Counted from the first letter of the stretch, positions 1 through 5,831 are shown. The stretch: DNA of 7,122 nt from Suttonella ornithocola (GCF_001889065.1 NZ_LWHB01000057.1:1-7122), one strand, 5' to 3'. Made by a program: numbers and translations. The notes: a model not told the origin generated them from the sequence alone.

Positions 1-452
1 TTGATGAATGTGGTTTTAAAGCCTTTGCTCATAGACCTTATGGCTACAGCACAAAAGGACAAGTTTGTCATGGAAGTGATAACTGGCATTTAAGAACCAG
101 AGCAATGCGATTGGTAGCCATTATCAATGGAGAATTGTTTGCCTTACGCTTATATGATGGTTCTATTAACAGCGATATTTTCTCTCATTGGGTGAGAGAA
201 GCACTGTTACCTGAGTTACCTAAAAACAGTGTAATTGTCATGGACAATGCCGCTTTTCATAAACGCAGTGATATTCAAGCAATCATTGAAGAGCATGGGC
301 ATGAAATAGTTTGGTTACCCCCTTATAGTCCAGACTTAAATCCCATTGAAAAGATGTGGGCTTGGATTAAGCAAATACGCAAAGAATGGCGGATGGATTG
401 TATTGATACTTTATGCTTTTATCTGCTTTGGATTGGGTTGGGCTTTAGATGA
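1..452 (+). CDS. IS630-family transposase, 3' part (5' end outside window)
   Basis: This is the catalytic C-terminal part of a DDE transposase that cuts and pastes an insertion sequence, normally into TA dinucleotides. The frame is open from base 3 and runs off the left edge, so the internal ATG at 105 is not the true start. The first visible residues, DECGF, carry the first catalytic Asp (codon 3-5). The second Asp is in the motif VIVMDNAAFH (codon 243-245), and the Glu is in LNPIEKMWAW (codon 348-350). The last two are separated by 34 residues, the DD34E spacing of IS630/Tc1-mariner enzymes. The C-terminus, with the WIKQIRKEW stretch followed by an aromatic tail, looks natural rather than cut. 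The N-terminal DNA-binding part and the left inverted repeat are not in the window. The adjoining minus-strand ATPase gene appears to have been interrupted by this element. Family assignment is confident. Confidence 0.9.
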   Translation, partial: DECGFKAFAHRPYGYSTKGQVCHGSDNWHLRTRAMRLVAIINGELFALRLYDGSINSDIFSHWVREALLPELPKNSVIVMDNAAFHKRSDIQAIIEEHGHEIVWLPPYSPDLNPIEKMWAWIKQIRKEWRMDCIDTLCFYLLWIGLGFR

Positions 453-470
453 TTGCACTATATGTTTACA
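453..470. mobile_element. Probable right end of the IS630 element and insertion junction
   Basis: The transposase stops at 450-452, and the minus-strand ATPase frame ends with TAG on the complement of 458-460. The tandem TA dinucleotides at 459-462 fit the TA target preference of IS630 elements. This places the element boundary within a few bases of 455-465. The left end lies outside the window, so neither the inverted repeat nor the target duplication could be confirmed. The exact junction is an inference. Confidence 0.45.
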
Positions 471-1168
471 TCAATCTTTTTACCACCCAAAAGCCAAAGA
501 AATCGAGTATTTTCAATATCATCACGATCTTTCATAGTAATTTCTTGATGATTTATAATGATTTTAAATTTATCTCCATAAACTGAAAACCGTCTAGCAA
601 GACGCTTTTTCAAGCTGTTTATAGTTTGTTTGATGCGACTATTATTAATTTTCTCAAGACGAATAAATGTCCCTTTTTCCTTGATAGTTAAACATTCTTG
701 GGGTAAAAAAGGAGGGTTATACTCCGCCTGATTATTCTTTATAGCATCACGGATCGCCTGTGTTTCCATTGTTAGCCCATGTGCAATACCATCAGCCCCC
801 ATAGATTGAATTATTACACTATCAGCAACAGAAAACAAAGCTAGCTTTCCCAAACCTTTTCGTCCCATAACAGGTCGTCCACTTGCTGTTATAACAGCCT
901 CGGGATCAGAAGAATTTAACCGTCTGCGATAGCCAACTTTCAGGAACTTCTCATTCATTTCCTCAGAAGTTATCCCCTTGCCATCATCAAAAATTTCAAT
1001 GAATTGGCATGGAGTATTTTCATCAATAGTAATCTGAATTTTACTTGCATCAGCATCCCACGCATTGGCAACGATTTCAGTTAATACTGCAGATAAGTTG
1101 CTGTATAGATTGATCCCTAAATGTTCAAGAACATTTAAATCAACCGTCATACGATACTTGTTATCCAT
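458..1168 (-). pseudogene. GHKL (HSP90/MORC-like) ATPase, truncated at its C-terminus
   Basis: This is the N-terminal ATPase module of a stand-alone GHKL protein of the kind often annotated as ATP-binding protein or HATPase_c_3. Counting from the ATG at 1168, the N-box is LTEIVANAWDADA with E31, N35 and D38, which bind Mg-ATP. The G1 box is FDDGKGI (D61/D62, G63, G65). The lid/G2 loop is GRKGLGK (102-108). An upstream ATG at 1231 is open, but 1168 is preferred because AGGAGGG (complement of 1176-1182) sits 7-8 nt before it, and because homologues as I recall them begin near the MTVDLNVLEHLG motif. The frame ends after 236 residues, just past a FLWLLGG segment that normally leads into further domains. 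The stop lies at the edge of the IS630 element, so the tail was probably removed by that insertion. Relatives occur in defence islands and near restriction genes; this copy may fold as an ATPase but is unlikely to be functional. Confidence 0.7.
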
Positions 1169-1175
1169 GCTAAAT

Positions 1176-1182
1176 CCCTCCT
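1176..1182 (-). promoter_or_regulatory. Strong ribosome binding site deciding the ATPase start
   Basis: On the minus strand AGGAGGG lies 7-8 nt before the ATG at 1168-1166. It is the best Shine-Dalgarno match near the frame and argues against the longer frame opening at 1231. Confidence 0.7.
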
Positions 1183-1272
1183 CTCTTACATTTATCATAA
1201 ATTGCATCAATTTTTCATAAATTGGCTTCAACCCTGAAGTGCAATATTTTTAGAAACCAGATTGAGATGTAA

Positions 1273-1292
1273 GATGTACAGTGTTGTACATC
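1273..1292. repeat. Perfect inverted repeat GATGTACA-gtgt-TGTACATC
   Basis: Two 8-bp arms (1273-1280 and 1285-1292) flank a 4-bp centre, giving two TGTACA hexamers with centres 10 bp apart. It lies upstream of the minus-strand ATPase gene and 27 bp before the ATG of the IS30-like remnant. It could be part of the left terminal repeat of that IS30 copy, or a repressor operator. TGTACA boxes are the core of the E. coli yefM operator, but the local yefM gene is 1.7 kb away and shows no such box upstream. Its role is undecided. Confidence 0.5.
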
Positions 1293-1319
1293 GAATTTCA
1301 ATTCTACTCCCAAAATATT

Positions 1320-1409
1320 ATGAAACGCTACAAACACCTTAAACCCGAACAACGATACCAAATATACAATTTCCTGAAAACTCAAATTTCTCATAGAGAG
1401 ATAATGTAG
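1320..1409 (+). pseudogene. IS30-family transposase, N-terminal remnant
   Basis: The frame starts MKRYKHLKPEQRYQIY and continues to SHREI, which matches the opening of IS30-family transposases. There, a [YK]xHLxxEERxxIxxL segment followed by an S-x-REIA helix forms the DNA-binding helix-turn-helix. After 29 codons it meets TAG at 1407-1409. A shifted frame begins VVINDQFS (from about 1409), which may continue the ancestral protein, but it ends at a TGA within 50 bases. The DDE catalytic domain of about 300 residues is missing from the following sequence. This is therefore a decayed or deleted insertion sequence and is not expected to produce active transposase. Confidence 0.65.
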
Positions 1410-1565
1410 TGGTAATTAACGACCAATTTAGCAATTGCTCGCTTGAACTATGATAGAAAATTTCTTTTCGGTATGGGATGCTCCATGTGATCAAGATATC
1501 TATCGTTTTATTAGACCACTACATAAAAGGGCTATGCTTTACCTTAAGTTGATCGATTTGCATAA
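1410..1565. other. Decayed stretch with no assignable gene
   Basis: All six frames were considered here. A 73-codon frame opens at 1450 and runs to 1671, but it has no Shine-Dalgarno sequence and no recognised motif. It also overlaps the more convincing broken frame that ends in a zinc ribbon. The sequence lies between two pseudogenes and is probably debris left by insertion and deletion. Confidence 0.4.
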
Positions 1566-1820
1566 GGATCTGATATCTCCGCTCAAATACGTCATGATGA
1601 ATATGAAGCATATACAGATGAATATCCGATACATGAGTAATCAAGAGAAGTATTATTACATACATCTTTAAATCTTTTATTTAATATAGAACCGACTATA
1701 ATTGAAGAAAATCAACAATTAGCAGCAAAGAAAGTGCAAACTAACTTCGTTTGTCCACCTTGTGGGGATAAGGCTTTAGGAAAATCTAGTTTGGAATTGA
1801 TTTGTGGTACTTGTTTTTAG
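1566..1820 (+). pseudogene. Broken gene ending in a C4 zinc ribbon, possibly SprT-like
   Basis: One frame is open from 1566 to 1820 except for a single TAA at 1638-1640, with another TAA just before it at 1563-1565. Before the stop it encodes an acidic segment (RHDEYEAYTDEYPIHE). After it comes a helix-like stretch and then FVCPPCGDKALGK and LICGTCF, ending in TAG. The two CxxC pairs, about 16 residues apart with the CxxCG...ICGxC pattern, resemble the zinc ribbon closing SprT-like metalloprotease proteins of phages and mobile elements. The HExxH protease core is not visible in this window, so only the tail would remain. The zinc ribbon reading is clear from the sequence; the SprT assignment is tentative, and any other zinc-ribbon protein is possible. 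No start codon with a ribosome binding site was seen. Confidence 0.4.
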
Positions 1821-1834
1821 ACGAATTTTTATCT

Positions 1835-2806
1835 TCAAATTTTGTAGCTAAAACTTTTCATAAGAGCTTTGGTTCTTTTAATAGCTCGCCTGTCATAAAG
1901 TGATGTTGTCGATATACATTCATGCCCCATCACTTCTTTAACCATATTTATATTAACACCTATGTCGAACAAGTATGTTGCTAAAGTTCGTCTCAAATCA
2001 TGAGCCGTAAATCTTTTTAATCCAGTGCATTTCCTGTATCTATTTAAAAGATTATTGACCGATGCCATCTGTAAGCGCCTATTTTTAGCAATATGATTTG
2101 TATGAAATTGAAAAAATAGTGGAGCGTCAGGACAGCTCTTAAATGGATGTATTAACAGATAATTCTCTAATAAATATCTAATATTTACAGGCAAATAAAT
2201 ACATCTCCCTTTGTTTCCTTTGGTAATCACGATAAAAAAACCTTCTTGAAGGTTGATATCTGCACAATTTAAACTTCTGACCTCAAATTTTCTAAGTCCA
2301 CATTCCACCATCAAACCAAATAGACACATATCTCTCAATTTCATTAATTGTGTATTTTTTGATTGAGAAACTATATGATAAAAGAGAAAAATTTCTGATA
2401 CTTCTAAGGCTCGACCAGCAATTCTATAACCCGATACTCTATCTACAGACTGTATGAGCAAATACTGTTTAGCTGACATTTGTTTATGCATCCAAGCATT
2501 TTTAGCAACCATACGCATTACAGTAAGATATTGATTAATGGTAGATGGAGCGTAATCTAATTCTAATAAATAATTTTTAACAAAATACACTTCATCAATA
2601 GTTAAAGTTGACCAGTCATAATCCTTTTCTTGACCAAGAATAAATATTATTCGTCTTAAGATACTACGAGTCAGTGATTTCCCAGATTTGGATATCAATG
2701 TATTGATGTAGCGTTCTGCTGGACAGTTGACTATATATAAGTGTGATTTTTTTTCTGATGATAGGCTCGAAGAAGCAAGCAATAATTCTTCTTTTGATAG
2801 TTTCAT
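1835..2806 (-). CDS. Tyrosine recombinase / site-specific integrase
   Basis: This 323-residue enzyme of the phage-integrase/XerC-like superfamily breaks and rejoins DNA through a 3'-phosphotyrosine link. All six catalytic residues are visible: R172 in GLRKFEV, the beta-hairpin Lys in TKGNKGR (K196 or K199), H269 and R272 in HDLRR, H295 in MGHE, and the nucleophile Y304 in TTSLYDRR. Residues 25-120 look like the N-terminal SAM-like core-binding domain (DYAPSTINQYLTVMRM is typical), and 130-323 form the catalytic domain. The length is normal for the family. The start at 2806 is supported by an AGGA about 9 nt upstream on the minus strand. The gene stands alone: no excisionase follows it, and the neighbouring sequence is a pseudogene on one side and a divergent toxin-antitoxin operon on the other. 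It may mobilise the local cargo or a small integrated element, but no attachment site could be identified. Family confidence is high; the target is unknown. Confidence 0.92.
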   Translation of the reverse strand: MKLSKEELLLASSSLSSEKKSHLYIVNCPAERYINTLISKSGKSLTRSILRRIIFILGQEKDYDWSTLTIDEVYFVKNYLLELDYAPSTINQYLTVMRMVAKNAWMHKQMSAKQYLLIQSVDRVSGYRIAGRALEVSEIFLFYHIVSQSKNTQLMKLRDMCLFGLMVECGLRKFEVRSLNCADINLQEGFFIVITKGNKGRCIYLPVNIRYLLENYLLIHPFKSCPDAPLFFQFHTNHIAKNRRLQMASVNNLLNRYRKCTGLKRFTAHDLRRTLATYLFDIGVNINMVKEVMGHECISTTSLYDRRAIKRTKALMKSFSYKI

Positions 2807-3029
2807 GTTTTTATTCCTATTAAAAATAATGAAAATAATTTTTAATTTCTAAAATCACTCGTATTGTTTATTTTTTGAACTTGTTTTTTATCCTTTAAAA
2901 AACATTATTCTAAATAGCAGAGTATGATGTTTTTCCTCATTTTTTGTGCATCTAATACCAAGATAAAATATCCCATACTTTGTAATTTCATGCTACTATA
3001 TGTCCATATTTCTGAACAGGTTGATTGAT
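2807..3029. promoter_or_regulatory. AT-rich divergent intergenic region between integrase and yefM
   Basis: This region should hold the promoters of the integrase (leftward) and of yefM-yoeB (rightward). It is very A+T rich with runs of T and A. It includes a 9-bp inverted repeat (2882-2890 and 2896-2904) and a small palindrome ATATG-tc-CATAT (2998-3009) about 20 bp before the yefM ATG, which might serve as an operator. No convincing -35/-10 pair with correct spacing could be picked, and the TGTACA boxes of the E. coli yefM operator are absent. Confidence 0.35.
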
Positions 3030-3284
3030 ATGCAAACAATTTCATATACAGAGGCACGTAATAATCTCAAAACACTACTCGATCAGGTATCAGAAGATGT
3101 CTCCCCTATCATCATTACTCGACGGAATGATGACGATGCTGTTGTGATGTCATTGGATTATTACAATGGATTGATGGAAACCATCCATCTGATGCGTAGT
3201 CCTGCAAACGTAGAACATCTTAATCGCTCTATTGAGCAATATCGGTTAGGGGTTACACAACAAAGTGATTTAATTGATGAGTAA
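3030..3284 (+). CDS. yefM: YefM-type antitoxin (Phd/YefM family)
   Basis: This 84-residue antitoxin neutralises the YoeB toxin encoded next to it and, with YoeB, represses its own promoter in characterised systems. The N-terminal DNA-binding and dimerisation half shows TISYTEAR (3-10), IIITRRN (27-33) and VVMSLDYYN (38-46), closely following the E. coli protein. LMRSPANVEHL (54-64) begins the extended C-terminal region that wraps the toxin. A longer frame opens at 3000, but the ATG at 3030 is chosen because the family begins M-x-TISYxEAR, and an AGG lies 9 nt before it. The stop overlaps the toxin start by 8 nt, so the two are translationally coupled. The protein is acidic at its end (SDLIDE) and appears intact. 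Confidence is high. Confidence 0.93.
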   Translation: MQTISYTEARNNLKTLLDQVSEDVSPIIITRRNDDDAVVMSLDYYNGLMETIHLMRSPANVEHLNRSIEQYRLGVTQQSDLIDE

Positions 3285-3540
3285 GCGACTACTATCTTGG
3301 ACATTAGAAGCCTGGCAGGATTATCTTTATTGGCAAGGACAAGATAAAAAAACACTAAAGAGGATTAATAAACTTATTCAAGATACATTGCGTACACCTC
3401 AAACAGGCATTGGTAAACCTGAAGCTCTAAAAGAAAACCTTTCGGGTTTCTGGTCCAGACGAATTGATGAAACTAATCGACTTGTTTATGCCATTGATGA
3501 TCAAATGATTACTATTATCTCGTGTCGCTATCACTATTAG
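3277..3540 (+). CDS. yoeB: YoeB toxin, ribosome-dependent mRNA endonuclease (RelE superfamily)
   Basis: This 87-residue toxin cleaves mRNA in the ribosomal A site and blocks translation when YefM is degraded. Features shared with E. coli YoeB are DYLYWQ (16-21), the NKLIQDTLRTP segment, GKPEALKENLSGFWSRRI and the ending CRYHY. The catalytic residues known for the family are present as E49, R68, H86 and Y87 (E46, R65, H83 and Y84 in E. coli). The frame can also open with TTG at 3274, but ATG at 3277 is taken as the start. That gives an ATGAGTAA overlap with the end of yefM, with no separate ribosome binding site, as expected from coupled translation. The toxin looks intact and active. The next gene follows 8 nt after its stop and probably shares the transcript. 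Confidence 0.95.
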   Translation: MSKRLLSWTLEAWQDYLYWQGQDKKTLKRINKLIQDTLRTPQTGIGKPEALKENLSGFWSRRIDETNRLVYAIDDQMITIISCRYHY

Positions 3541-3543
3541 GAG
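3539..3543 (+). promoter_or_regulatory. Ribosome binding site AGGAG overlapping the yoeB stop
   Basis: AGGAG begins inside the TAG stop of yoeB and lies 5 nt before the ATG at 3549. It fixes the start of the exported protein and rejects the longer frame opening at 3522. It also suggests that the third gene is translated from the toxin-antitoxin transcript. Confidence 0.7.
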
Positions 3544-3548
3544 TACAT

Positions 3549-4238
3549 ATGAAAAAGATTATTCTAGCTATATCAATTGGGTTATTAAGCAGTATTGCAG
3601 TATCTGGAACTTTTGATACAGGAATAAAAACACGCTATGGTGAATTGGCAGTCAAAGACAATGGTACAGTTATTTGGCAAGGTAAGAAAATTGTTACCAA
3701 TAAAATGTTAGGCTTGCCTAAAGACACTTTCGCTTGGACAGATGAAGCACGTCTTTATCAGGTTGGTGAAAGTGATGTTCAGGTGATTAGCTACTCGCTT
3801 AGGAATAAAGATATTAGATTAGTGCTAGTCTCTATCCATCCTGATAAAAAGGCTGTTGTTATCAAAGACAAACAATTAAACAGCTATACAAATGATTTTT
3901 CTTATTTCACTGATGATAATAAATTGCTTATTTTTAAAGAAAAAAACATGTGGATTTTTGATGGAAACACAATCAAAAAAGAAAAAATTGTCACTAAAGG
4001 CAAAGTAATACCTGTAGATTTTTGTGCCCGTCTTTATAGTCTATCTACAGAATATCAACAGTATGAATACAGCGATAATAGAATTATGGGTTCGGATGGA
4101 TATAGCGACTTCGTTTATGAAAGAATTCAAAAATATAAGGGATTTAATAAAAAGAAATTTACAGAATTGGTAAAAAATGGGAAAACCCTTCCTTTCAGTC
4201 AATTTAAAACTGATATTTGTAGCATAAAAAAGTCATGA
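3549..4238 (+). CDS. Exported protein of unknown function, third gene of the yefM-yoeB unit
   Basis: The product has 229 residues. It begins with a signal peptide: MKK, a hydrophobic core (residues 4-18) and a likely signal peptidase I site AVS-G near residues 17-20, with no lipobox. The mature part is hydrophilic and appears rich in beta strands, with repeated short patterns such as GTVIWQGKKI and NMWIFDGNTI. Two cysteines remain (C159 and C224) and could form a disulphide in the periplasm. There is no transmembrane helix after the signal peptide and no recognised catalytic motif. It looks like one of the uncharacterised small secreted proteins of low-GC gammaproteobacteria, but no function is assigned. 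The gene starts 8 nt after yoeB with its own ribosome binding site, so it is probably in the same operon, which is unusual for a type II toxin-antitoxin pair. The next gene lies 58 nt downstream. Confidence 0.75.
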   Translation: MKKIILAISIGLLSSIAVSGTFDTGIKTRYGELAVKDNGTVIWQGKKIVTNKMLGLPKDTFAWTDEARLYQVGESDVQVISYSLRNKDIRLVLVSIHPDKKAVVIKDKQLNSYTNDFSYFTDDNKLLIFKEKNMWIFDGNTIKKEKIVTKGKVIPVDFCARLYSLSTEYQQYEYSDNRIMGSDGYSDFVYERIQKYKGFNKKKFTELVKNGKTLPFSQFKTDICSIKKS

Positions 4239-4254
4239 GCTCAAAAGACTAGAA

Positions 4255-4260
4255 TATAAT
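4255..4260 (+). promoter_or_regulatory. Possible -10 element (TATAAT) for the rpn-family gene
   Basis: A perfect TATAAT lies 36 nt before the ATG at 4297, in the 58-nt gap after the exported-protein gene. No good -35 hexamer is found 16-18 nt upstream, so this is only a weak promoter candidate. The nuclease gene has no clear Shine-Dalgarno sequence. Confidence 0.3.
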
Positions 4261-4296
4261 TACATCTACTTATGTTAAACATTAATAACGATTTTT

Positions 4297-5322
4297 ATGC
4301 CTCACCAACAACACGATCTTAATTATAAACAGGTCTTTAGCGAACCTACCGTTTTTAAAGATTTACTTACGGAATTTATTGCTCCAGAAATTGTTCAGCA
4401 GCTAGACCTTTCTACTCTTGAAAGAGTCAATAGTAGCTTTGTGAACGAAACTTTGCAATCTAGAGAAAGCGACGTGATTTGGCGAGTAAAAATTACTAAT
4501 CGTGATTGGCTCTATCTTTATTTTCTGTTGGAGTTTCAAACGAAGGTTGATCGTTTTATGGCGGTGCGTATAGCAGAGTATGTCATTGCGCTTTACCAAG
4601 ACCTAATCAAACAGAAACTATTCACAGCACAAGGAAAATTACCGCCCGTATTTTCAGCGGTTCTCTATCGTGGCGACAATAAATGGACAGCTGCACAAGA
4701 GTTGTCCCAGCTTATTGAACCTTTGCCAGGATTAAAACCCTACATTCTTGAGCATCGCTATTTTTTACTGGATGAAAAAGCCATTATTAATACGCCTGAT
4801 TTTGATACCGATAAACGCAATATTGTTTCTGCAATCTTTCAATTAGAACATCTAAATAGCGAAGAACAAATACTAGCCTTAATGCCATTACTAATAGAAT
4901 ATGCTAATCTTCCAGGTGAAGAAACCTTACGCAGAGCATTGAGTATTTGGATTAAACGGGCGTTAACTAAAGCCAATTGGTTAACTCAAGAAGAAAAGAC
5001 AGTATTTCTAGAAAACACAACTTTAGAAGAGGTGAATAATATGTTAGCTGAACGTTTAAATGCTTTACCTAAAAAATATATTCAACAAGGAATTGAGAAA
5101 GGAATTGAGCAAGGAATTGAGCAAGGAATTGAGCAAGGAATTGAGCAAGGAATTGAGCAAGGAATCGAGAAAGGAATTGAGAAAGGAATTGAGCAAGGGC
5201 GCGAAGAAGCGCGTCGTAGTTTAGCTCTAAAACTAATTGCTAAAGGAAATTATTCTGATGAAGAGATTGCAGAGCTAACCGAATTAAGCATGGAAGTAAT
5301 TCAGCATTTGCGTAATCCTTAG
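4297..5322 (+). CDS. Rpn-family recombination-promoting nuclease (PD-(D/E)XK, putative transposase fold)
   Basis: The 341-residue product belongs to the RpnA-like family (Transposase_31/PDDEXK_2 type). Characterised members are Mg/Ca-dependent DNA endonucleases that raise RecA-independent recombination. The N-terminus (PHQQHDLNYKQVFSE) is typical of the family. The catalytic core shows D59 in ESDVIWRV, and E79 and Q81 in LLEFQTK, the D...ExQ form of PD-(D/E)XK. Further family segments are AVLYRGDNKW and the helical region up to about 260. Residues 265-300 are nine GIE(Q/K) units from a 12-bp DNA repeat. These are followed by a GREEARRSLALKLIAKG segment and the LSxEEIAELTxLS-like tail seen in many relatives. 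The length is within the usual range and the gene is intact. The ATG at 4297 lacks a clear ribosome binding site. Related genes are frequent in mobile and phase-variable regions. Domain assignment is confident; the biological role here is not known. Confidence 0.92.
   Translation: MPHQQHDLNYKQVFSEPTVFKDLLTEFIAPEIVQQLDLSTLERVNSSFVNETLQSRESDVIWRVKITNRDWLYLYFLLEFQTKVDRFMAVRIAEYVIALYQDLIKQKLFTAQGKLPPVFSAVLYRGDNKWTAAQELSQLIEPLPGLKPYILEHRYFLLDEKAIINTPDFDTDKRNIVSAIFQLEHLNSEEQILALMPLLIEYANLPGEETLRRALSIWIKRALTKANWLTQEEKTVFLENTTLEEVNNMLAERLNALPKKYIQQGIEKGIEQGIEQGIEQGIEQGIEQGIEKGIEKGIEQGREEARRSLALKLIAKGNYSDEEIAELTELSMEVIQHLRNP
5089..5196 (+). repeat. Nine tandem 12-bp repeats inside the rpn-family gene
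   Basis: Nine 12-bp units of the form GGAATTGAG(C/A)AA run without interruption. Units 2-6 (5101-5160) are identical, while units 1, 7 and 8 end in AAA and unit 7 has a C in place of T. Each unit adds Gly-Ile-Glu-Gln/Lys. As 12 is a multiple of three, changes in copy number keep the frame and alter only the length of a helical, charged linker between the nuclease core and the C-terminal tail. Identical central units indicate recent expansion by slippage. Confidence 0.95.
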
Positions 5323-5353
5323 AAAATCTTCTTTAGATTGAATAAAAGAGTCA

Positions 5354-5392
5354 TACTTAATTGTTACACTGTTATGGTATAACAATTAAGTA
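5354..5392. repeat. Perfect 13-bp inverted repeat with 13-bp spacer
   Basis: Arms TACTTAATTGTTA (5354-5366) and its exact complement (5380-5392) flank a 13-bp spacer. Inside it a smaller repeat, GTTAT-ggt-ATAAC, is nested. It stands 31 bp after the rpn-family stop and downstream of the leftward antitoxin gene. There is no T run after it on the plus strand, while on the minus strand CTTTTATT follows. It may therefore be a terminator for leftward transcription, a protein-binding site, or a recombination site. Confidence 0.6.
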
Positions 5393-5460
5393 GAGTAATA
5401 GAACGCGTTGCAAAATGTCGTTGAGCAAACAATTTGAAATCTCTATCTATGCTTCATCAA

Positions 5461-5529
5461 TCAAAGATAAGTAATGCTTTTTGGGGTCTTTTTTAAATAT
5501 TTTTCCATCTCAAAGAAGCATTTAGTCAT
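5461..5529 (-). pseudogene. 22-codon frame in toxin position, possible remnant of a RelE/YafQ-type toxin
   Basis: An ATG at 5529 overlaps the antitoxin stop in the string ATGACTAA, the same 8-nt overlap as yefM-yoeB has here (ATGAGTAA). The frame reads MTKCFFEMEKYLKKTPKSI and then ends at TGA (5461-5463). A helix with the pattern FxxxLKKxPKxI is common near the start of RelE/ParE-fold toxins, but a complete toxin would need about 90 residues. No continuation is seen in any frame before the rpn-family gene. It may be the stump of a deleted toxin or a chance frame; the position is the main argument. Confidence 0.35.
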
Positions 5530-5821
5530 GCGAAGTTTTCTCTATAATTTGATTTAACTCTTCAACGTTATCGAAGTGCTCCACTTCACCGTTAGCAAAT
5601 TCCCGTTCAGTTTGGCGTAATCCTGCTTGAGTTTTTGACGTTAACGTAAAGTTCTTTTCAGATTGAAAGTCAAATGACAACGGGACCTTACGAGTAGCTG
5701 CCACTTGATTAAAAAACAATTTAATCGCTTGAGTGGGTGAAAGCCCGTAACCTGCCAAAACTTGAGTAGCTTCCTCTCTCAAATCATCATCCAAGCGCAC
5801 ATTCAAATTACTGCTGCCCAT
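5522..5821 (-). CDS. RelB/DinJ-family antitoxin, apparently without its toxin
   Basis: This 99-residue protein has the ribbon-helix-helix layout of RelB/DinJ antitoxins. A short beta strand (NLNVRLD, residues 5-11) is followed by a helix with EEATQVLAGYGL (16-27) and a second helix SPTQAIKLFFNQVA (28-41). The RKVPLSFDF motif that ends the DNA-binding part comes next. The C-terminal half is charged and should be the toxin-binding region. The closest characterised type is DinJ, whose partner is the YafQ ribonuclease. A start at 5821 is supported by AAGGGG 7 nt upstream. Downstream, where the toxin should follow, there are only about 200 nt without a full-length gene. The antitoxin thus seems to be an orphan, either a leftover of a broken pair or an anti-addiction or regulatory protein. 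It carries its own candidate operator. Confidence 0.88.
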   Translation of the reverse strand: MGSSNLNVRLDDDLREEATQVLAGYGLSPTQAIKLFFNQVAATRKVPLSFDFQSEKNFTLTSKTQAGLRQTEREFANGEVEHFDNVEELNQIIEKTSHD

Positions 5822-5831
5822 ATTTTACCCC

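Noticed and set aside
346..537. 63-codon plus-strand frame
   Set aside because: It overlaps the IS630 transposase in another frame, runs over the IS junction and has no recognisable motif or ribosome binding site.
1450..1671. 73-codon plus-strand frame in the decayed region
   Set aside because: No ribosome binding site or family motif was found, and it overlaps a more meaningful broken frame; kept only as a described stretch.
2882..2904. TGTTTTTTA...TAAAAAACA hairpin upstream of the integrase as a terminator or attachment site
   Set aside because: The arms are almost pure A/T runs in very AT-rich DNA, so chance pairing is likely, and no gene ends there.
3161..3355. 64-codon minus-strand frame
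   Set aside because: It lies antisense to yefM and yoeB, which are certain genes.
4402..4599. 65-codon minus-strand frame
   Set aside because: It lies antisense to the catalytic core of the Rpn-family gene and shows no supporting signal.
5089..5196. Repeat array as a CRISPR
   Set aside because: The 12-bp units are contiguous with no spacers and are translated in frame within the nuclease gene.
5325..5339. AATCT-tcttt-AGATT hairpin right after the rpn-family stop as a terminator
   Set aside because: The stem has only 5 A-T rich pairs and no T run follows.
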